From contig JAPVLO010000059.1 of the NCBI GenBank assembly GCA_027257055.1, positions 5,084,001 through 5,148,000 of the forward strand: a DNA stretch of 64,000 nt, read 5' to 3'. Shown here piece by piece: positions 58,897-64,000 of the stretch (the first letter of the stretch is position 1; every line of letters starts with the position of its first letter). The notes under the pieces are model-generated. The model saw only the letters and a list, made by a program, of their open reading frames with translations, had not been told where the DNA came from and searched no databases. Position numbers and translations under genes: made by a program. The stretch is from Cephalopachus bancanus (taxonomy: Eukaryota > Chordata > Mammalia > Primates > Tarsiidae).

Positions 58897-59124
58897 AGGA
58901 AGTGCCAGCAAGGTACTACTGACTGAATTTGGTTAAAAGAAAATATGACTTGGTGTTGCTATTCACTAGCCTGGTGCCAACCTTCAGGTGTGCTTTCAGT
59001 ATAAAGTAATTGTGGGTGGCCCACTGCCCAGATCCTTTTACCAAGCTAGTGCATAGCCCTTTCTCTCTCTCCTAGCTGTGTTGCCAAAAGGTCCTAGCTG
59101 CTCCTTCTTTAGAGAACTGCCCTT

Positions 59125-59225
59125 CTTTTTTTTAATTTTATTTTAAAGATGTGGGGTACAATTCAGGATTAGGTATGTAAGTGGTGGAAGCCACTTCACT
59201 CTGAAGTTTACACTCTGCCCAAGTG
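59125..59225 (-). mobile_element. Short LINE-1 3' end
   Basis: Reverse-complemented: CACTTACATACCTAATCCTG, AATTGTACCCCACATCTTTA, AAATAAAATTAAAAAAAAG. Same 3' end type as those at about 18,000 and 19,760. Confidence 0.75.
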
Positions 59226-59588
59226 TAGCCCATGGCCAGTGACAATCTAATACTGAGGTTTAACTCTCTTGCTTCAGGATAGAACCAATTCTGGTATAAT
59301 TCACACTATGGAGTACCTGGTGGAGTCAGGGTGAAGCTAACCTCTAACTAAAACCATATCCTTGCTTAGCTCTTTCACCTGCTGTTATCCAACTTCTCTC
59401 TCCATCATTTCCTGGAGAGCACTCACCTAGTAAATCAAGAGTACTAGAATCTGTTTCAGGCTCTGCCTCTTGACAGTCTGATTAAAGATAGGAGTATGTT
59501 GCTATATTTTTTTAAAATGGGCCCTATTTTCTAAAAGACATATTGGCAAAGGAAGATGTGTGGTTTTTGGAAATAGTTCTATTAAATG
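59226..59588. other. No recognised feature
   Basis: Unique-looking. Confidence 0.5.
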
Positions 59589-59589
59589 C

Positions 59590-59790
59590 AATGAAGTATG
59601 ATTTTAAAAGGAGAATTGGATTTGGAAACTGAGGCTTGAATCTTTCTTCCTCTACGTTTAAGTTGTGTGAGCTTAAATCACTTTCTGAGCCTTGGCTCTC
59701 TCTCTGAAAAACTGGGAATACTAATCTTTACTTCATCATTATTTATTAATCTGATGCTTTATAAACATTGCTTTTATTTTCAGTGTATTA
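59590..59790 (+). mobile_element. MIR-like fragment
   Basis: GGATTTGGAAACTGAGGCTT, GTTGTGTGAGCTTAAATCAC, TTGGCTCTCTCTCTGAAAAA and CTGGGAATACTAATCTTTAC. Confidence 0.65.
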
Positions 59791-61008
59791 CTGTTATAAA
59801 TTGGAAAAATAAATCTGGATATTTAGATAATATTTTGGGTAACCTTAAGTAAAATATTTTGGGTAATACTTAAGTATAAAATGTGCTTAGTACAGAAACA
59901 GTACCTAATGTAAGGTGGGTCCTCAGTGTTGTGAATTTTGAGAAGCTATTTTTAAAATATGCATACTTAAAAAGACAGATATTTGTAATTATTGGCTAAC
60001 TTAAAAGATAACTCAAACTATAGAACAAACAGAAAAAGAAAAAGCTCCATTACAATGCTTTAGCTACTTTTGTAAGTTGGAATGTATGGAAAAAATGAGT
60101 GGAAGGCATTGTTTGCAATTTCATATTGAGTTGATGCATATACCAACATTCACTATTTTAGACTGAAATGTATGAACAATTTAAATCTCCTACAGTATTT
60201 TTTCATAAAAAGTTTTCTATCCTGAGGCTGGAATATGAATTCCCTGAAAATGACATATTGTAATTTATACAATTCTTCCAAGTCTGTTGCAGCAAGCTTA
60301 TGCTTAAATACATATGATTTCATGAAAAGAGTTGAATTGTTTTAGAGAATTATCTGTAGAAGCTTAGAAGTAACTAGTAGGTGGATGCTTATAACACTAA
60401 TTTGTATCACTTCTCGACACTTCTGGGTTTTGTGAAGTTTCTGTATTGTCTTCTCAGGCAAAAAGATTCAAGGGTTCACCTGTTGTATAATGGATTAATT
60501 TCTCTCTTGCTACTGAATCTTACTATGAGCCTCACTGAAATATATTTAACATAAGGATGAGGACCTTGTCTATCAACTTCACCTCTACAATGTAGTTACA
60601 CAGAACTATGCCTGCTTCGTGGTAGGCACCCAAATGTTTCCCCAAATAAACGGATATATGAATAAATGAATGAGTCCTTTTCTCACTTGAAGTATCATTC
60701 CTTGTCAGTGTCTCTTGTTTCATCATTTTCTAGCCCGTTGAAATTTCACCATCCTTCTAGGACCATCTCATATTCTCAGATTATTCTTCCACTTATTTGA
60801 GGTTTCATTTAAAAATTTTTTCTCCTGCTTTGGGGGAGTCATGATTTTCCTGTCTGCCCTCGTGAGTTAGGCTGGTGTTTCTCAACATAAATTAGGCTTT
60901 GCAGCAGGAATCCACTGCTGTTATCATTCAGACAGATACATAGGAAAGAAACTAAGCCTTTCAGAGCTTTTTCTTTATGCGTGGTAATAAGTGAAAAGCT
61001 TTATTTCT
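59791..61008. other. No recognised feature, perhaps an L2 scrap near 60,590-60,670
   Basis: CGTGGTAGGCACCCAAATGT and CCAAATAAACGGATATATGA weakly resemble an L2 tail. Confidence 0.45.
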
Positions 61009-61009
61009 C

Positions 61010-61165
61010 CTAGTTAGCCCTATTAGGTTGTTGTTATTTTATAGATTAGGAACATGAGTTTGGAAGCTCTGTTAAATCCCAGACCATATGGTTTATAAAT
61101 TGTAGAAACAAGATCTAAATTTTAGCAGGCCTGACTCCAAGTATCTTCTCTTCTACACCACCTTA
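61010..61165. mobile_element. MIR fragment
   Basis: TTTTATAGATTAGGAACATG, GTAGAAACAAGATCTAAATT and CAGGCCTGACTCCAAGTATC. Confidence 0.65.
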
Positions 61166-61911
61166 ATTTAATGGTCCTCACATTATCTAGGCATATGCTA
61201 TATTACATTTCTCAATAAAACAGGATTTTTCATTGAAATTTTATGTATTTATTTTCATTATAAAACAAAGCACCAATGATATTTAGTGGCCATATTGAAC
61301 AAATATGCATAATTTAATATGCTGTTTTAAATATTTGTTTCTTTTTTTTTAAATACAAATGTCATGGATAGTATTCAAAGTAACAGAAAATTGCTTAATG
61401 GGTACAGATACATGATTTGATAGAAGAAATAAAACACTGTTCAATATATCAGTAGGCCGATTATAGTTTGCAATAATCTATTATAAATTTCAAATAGCTG
61501 AAGAGAATAGCTTGAATGTTTCTAGCATAGAAAAAAGACTAATATTCAAGGTAGTGAGTATCCAAAGTACATTTATTTGACCCTTACTATTATATAAATG
61601 TATTAAATTATTGCATGCACCTTGAAAAACAAATTAAAAATTAACAGCAAGTAAACTAAATATTCATAAACATGTTTTGTTGCAGTTGTTTTGTTGTAGT
61701 AGTAGACCATAAATTATAAATTTGCAAAGCATTCATATATAAATACTTACTGGCTTTAGAAATATTCTGTCCTGTAATTCTGAACTCAGAAAAAAAGAGA
61801 ATAAAATGATCTTATATTACTTTATCATGTCTAAATATCACTGCTATTTTCGTAGTGTCCTATTCACAAATGTTTCGTTCAAGCAAGTGTAGAGAGAGGG
61901 GACCTGAGTTT
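61166..61911. other. No recognised feature
   Basis: AT-rich intronic sequence. Confidence 0.5.
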
Positions 61912-62220
61912 TTTTGTTTGTTTGTTTTGTTTTTTTGAGTTGGAGTCTCACTCGGTCACCCAGACTGGAGTGCAGTGGCCACTCCCGGCCACCGCAGCCT
62001 CGACCTGCTGGGCTCCGGCTATCCTTCCGCCTCAGCCTTCCGAGTAGCCGGAATTACAGGCTTGCGCTACCACGCCCAGCTGATTGTTTGATTTATTGTA
62101 GAGATGAGGTCTCGCTACCCAGGCAGGTCTCGAACCCGCGGGCTCAGTCAATCCACTCACCTCAGCCTCCCAAAGGCGCGGGATTACAGGCTGAGCCACC
62201 GAGCCTGGCTTTTTTTTTTT
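61912..62220 (-). mobile_element. Alu (lineage type), full length
   Basis: T/G-rich tail (TTTGTTTGTTTGTTTTG), GAGTTGGAGTC at 61,937, ending GAGCCTGGC at 62,209. Text is very close to the 41,621 and 5,948 copies, with many CpGs intact. A second T-run follows at 62,210-62,220. A 103-codon frame across it is Alu translation, not a gene. Confidence 0.94.
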
Positions 62221-62224
62221 ATTA

Positions 62225-62645
62225 AAAGACCTTAGCATGGATCCTGACTCTGCCACTTAATAACTGTTGAGATACTGGGCAGACCAAACCATGTCCGAGC
62301 TTCAGGGTATACGTCTGTGAAATGATGTATGGATACCCACTCAACTTGTTTCCCAGGTTTTGGAGATCAAATAGTATGAAAACCATGTGTAAGAACTTGG
62401 CTCATGTCTACAAAACAATAACTCATTATCTTCACAGAAAGTATTTCATCTTAGGGATGGGATGGACTCACGTTCAAAAGTTTGAGCTAAACTACTTCCA
62501 TGTGTGAATAAGTTATTTAATTGGTAAAATTGTGACAGAGATTCTTACCTTATAGATTTATTGTGAACATGAGATTTAAACATGCAAGTCAAATGCTAGG
62601 AGAAAGTCAACTCTCTGCAAGTACTCAGCAAAGGATAGCTACTAT
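62225..62645 (+). mobile_element. Two adjacent MIR fragments
   Basis: First: GATCCTGACTCTGCCACTTA, CTTCAGGGTATACGTCTGTG, GGAGATCAAATAGTATGAAA. Second (about 62,480-62,640): GAATAAGTTATTTAATTGGT, CTTATAGATTTATTGTGAAC, GTACTCAGCAAAGGATAGCT. Confidence 0.75.
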
Positions 62646-63290
62646 GAAGAATTATGAAAAGCACTGAATATGGCCTTTAGTTTCTTCTCTTTCCTCTTTT
62701 AAAAAAATTCATTAATACTTCACAAACATGATCATTTAGACTCTGCTGGCAAGATTTGATGATTTTTAAAAAATAAAAGTACATCATTGATTAATGTTAC
62801 CTGATCTTCATCTATAAAGCAGAATGGTCTTTTTTAGTTTTACCAAGAGAATGTAATCCATGAAAACCTCCAAGTAGGTGATTCTGAGCTGTTGAGGGCC
62901 AAGACTATATCGTCACCAAGGGCTATAGAACTGATCCATTATAAAAACCTGCTCCAAACGTACCTTGAAACATCACATGAATTCTCCAATGAGTGTTTTT
63001 GGCTTTCCTTTGCTCCTTTTCTTATTCTAGGACTATTCAAAAAAACTTTATATCCTGCAGTAGTGATAATATTTAAATGGCAAATTTTCCTGGAAAAAGT
63101 AACAACGGGGTTAATTTTATATTGTGTTGCAAATGACTGCTAGCAGATCCATCTCTGAAAGTGGGTTCTCTTATAAAGGAATGAATTTAGGAACTATGGG
63201 GAAAGAGAAAGGCATCATTGATTATAGTCCGGCTCTAAAAATAGTAAGACCTTCAATCATCTTAAGAATCAGGTGAGTGAAAAACAGAGT
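62646..63290. other. No recognised feature
   Basis: AT-rich intronic sequence. Confidence 0.5.
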
Positions 63291-63293
63291 ATG

Positions 63294-63296
63294 TGA

Positions 63297-63340
<44 letters not shown>
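63294..63340. repeat. (GT)n microsatellite
   Basis: GTGAGTGAGT lead-in followed by about 19 uninterrupted GT units, likely polymorphic in length. Confidence 0.96.
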
Positions 63341-63346
<6 letters not shown>

Positions 63347-63636
63347 AATTTTAAATTACTGGTCATTTGGATGTAGTTTTCCTCTTTTAGCAATGTCTGA
63401 ATTGCTATCAGCAAAATAAAGACCAAGCCAGAAAAATGGCATAACCTACAAGAGAATTGATTCTCTAAATTGCGGGACAGGCTACAACCTTTCATTTCTT
63501 GTGAAAAGAGTTTTGTCTTTCTCTTGGAGCTTCCCAGTTAGAATTCTATGATTTAAAATATCACAAGTGAGAATTCTATGAATGACTCATACAAAATACT
63601 CAAATTTTTTTTTCTTGGGACTGTAATTACCACAAT

Positions 63637-63667
<31 letters not shown>

Positions 63668-64000
63668 AGGCAGCATGAATGTCTTACTGGAAGAAAAGGA
63701 AAAGATTTGTCATGAGGGTTTTTTTAAAGTTAAATTTCTGTTTTTTAATTTTAATTCTTTGTATTTAATATTAATGCTAAATTTAATATTAAATATACAA
63801 TTGTATCTTTAGTGATGAGACAAATCAGTATCCTATTAAACCCAGTTTAAAATGATAATAATTATACACTTTTTTGTGAAAAAGACTAGTGTAGTAGTTA
63901 AAAGATTTTGCACAAGTTGCAGATCAGACAGATCTTGATTTTAGTTCTAGTCCTGCCTATGTCATTTATTGAACAGTGGAGAAAGTTATATTCTGTCTGA
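63341..64000. other. No gene; T-run at 63,637-63,661
   Basis: A 25-base T homopolymer is followed by AAATAAAGG. It could be the reverse of a retroposon tail, but no body is recognisable. The rest is AT-rich. Confidence 0.55.

Larger units (their letters stand above)
38782..64000 (+). other. SYNPR: SYNPR intron 2, 5' part (no further exon seen)
   Basis: From the donor at 38,782 no sequence encoding the first transmembrane segment, or the short isoform's alternative first exon, was recognised up to the window end. At least 25 kb of intron is therefore inferred; SYNPR is known to have very large introns in mammals. Content is repeats and unique AT-rich DNA listed separately. Confidence 0.7.

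Noticed and set aside
1..64000. tRNA, rRNA, snRNA, CRISPR arrays or bacterial-type operons
   Set aside because: None seen; the sequence is eukaryotic nuclear DNA. Direct repeats present are satellites or target-site duplications.

Overview
This is a stretch of nuclear DNA from a primate: AT-rich, intron- and intergenic-like, full of interspersed repeats, with one recognisable gene start. The Alu elements identify the lineage. Most copies share a diagnostic variant: a head reading GCCGGGCTCGGTGGCTCAG, a middle linker CTACAATAAATCAAAAAAT, and a right arm with GGAAGGATCGCCGGAGCCC and a duplicated GCGGCC near the 3' end. This is an AluJ-derived type unlike the AluS/AluY of monkeys and apes, and unlike the strepsirrhine Alu as I remember it. 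A tarsier is my best guess (inference). Copies of mariner/Tc1-like transposons fit a non-anthropoid primate.

The only protein-coding gene supported is the 5' end of SYNPR (synaptoporin), on the + strand. A CpG island (about 38.1-39.3 kb) holds two small coding exons, 38584-38601 and 38716-38781, separated by a 114-base GT-AG intron. Together they encode a 28-residue N-terminus aligning with the start of the synaptophysin/synaptoporin family and matching the longer synaptoporin isoform as I recall it. The next exon, which should begin the first membrane segment, was not found, so the rest of the window (38,782-64,000) is read as the first part of a very large intron. The 38 kb upstream is intergenic; no other gene, tRNA, rRNA or CRISPR was found.

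Layout. 1-9.3 kb: L1 fragments (one disrupted by a MIR), two lineage-type Alus and a degenerate 31-bp minisatellite. 9.3-10.0 kb: an old AluJ whose tail has grown into a perfect 35-bp pyrimidine tandem array. 11-21 kb: L2, MIR, a broken mariner, several L1 3' ends, Alus, a candidate solo LTR and an MLT1 LTR. 22.8-23.8 kb: a nested MIR / older repeat / Alu. 26.8-30.1 kb: a Tigger element, Alu, L2, L1 and a mariner-like MITE. 30.9-31.2 kb: an isolated CpG-rich patch. 31-38 kb: MIR, MER20 and L2 fossils. 38.1-39.3 kb: SYNPR promoter and exons. 39.3-64 kb: intronic repeats, including an MST-type LTR split by a young Alu, a 50-bp-arm inverted repeat, a second Tigger-like element, MLT1, a pair of nested Alus and microsatellites.

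Family names come from recognising consensus-like sequence by eye; boundaries of old repeats are approximate. I found no convincing evidence of an undescribed biological system. The best leads are the structures listed as findings.
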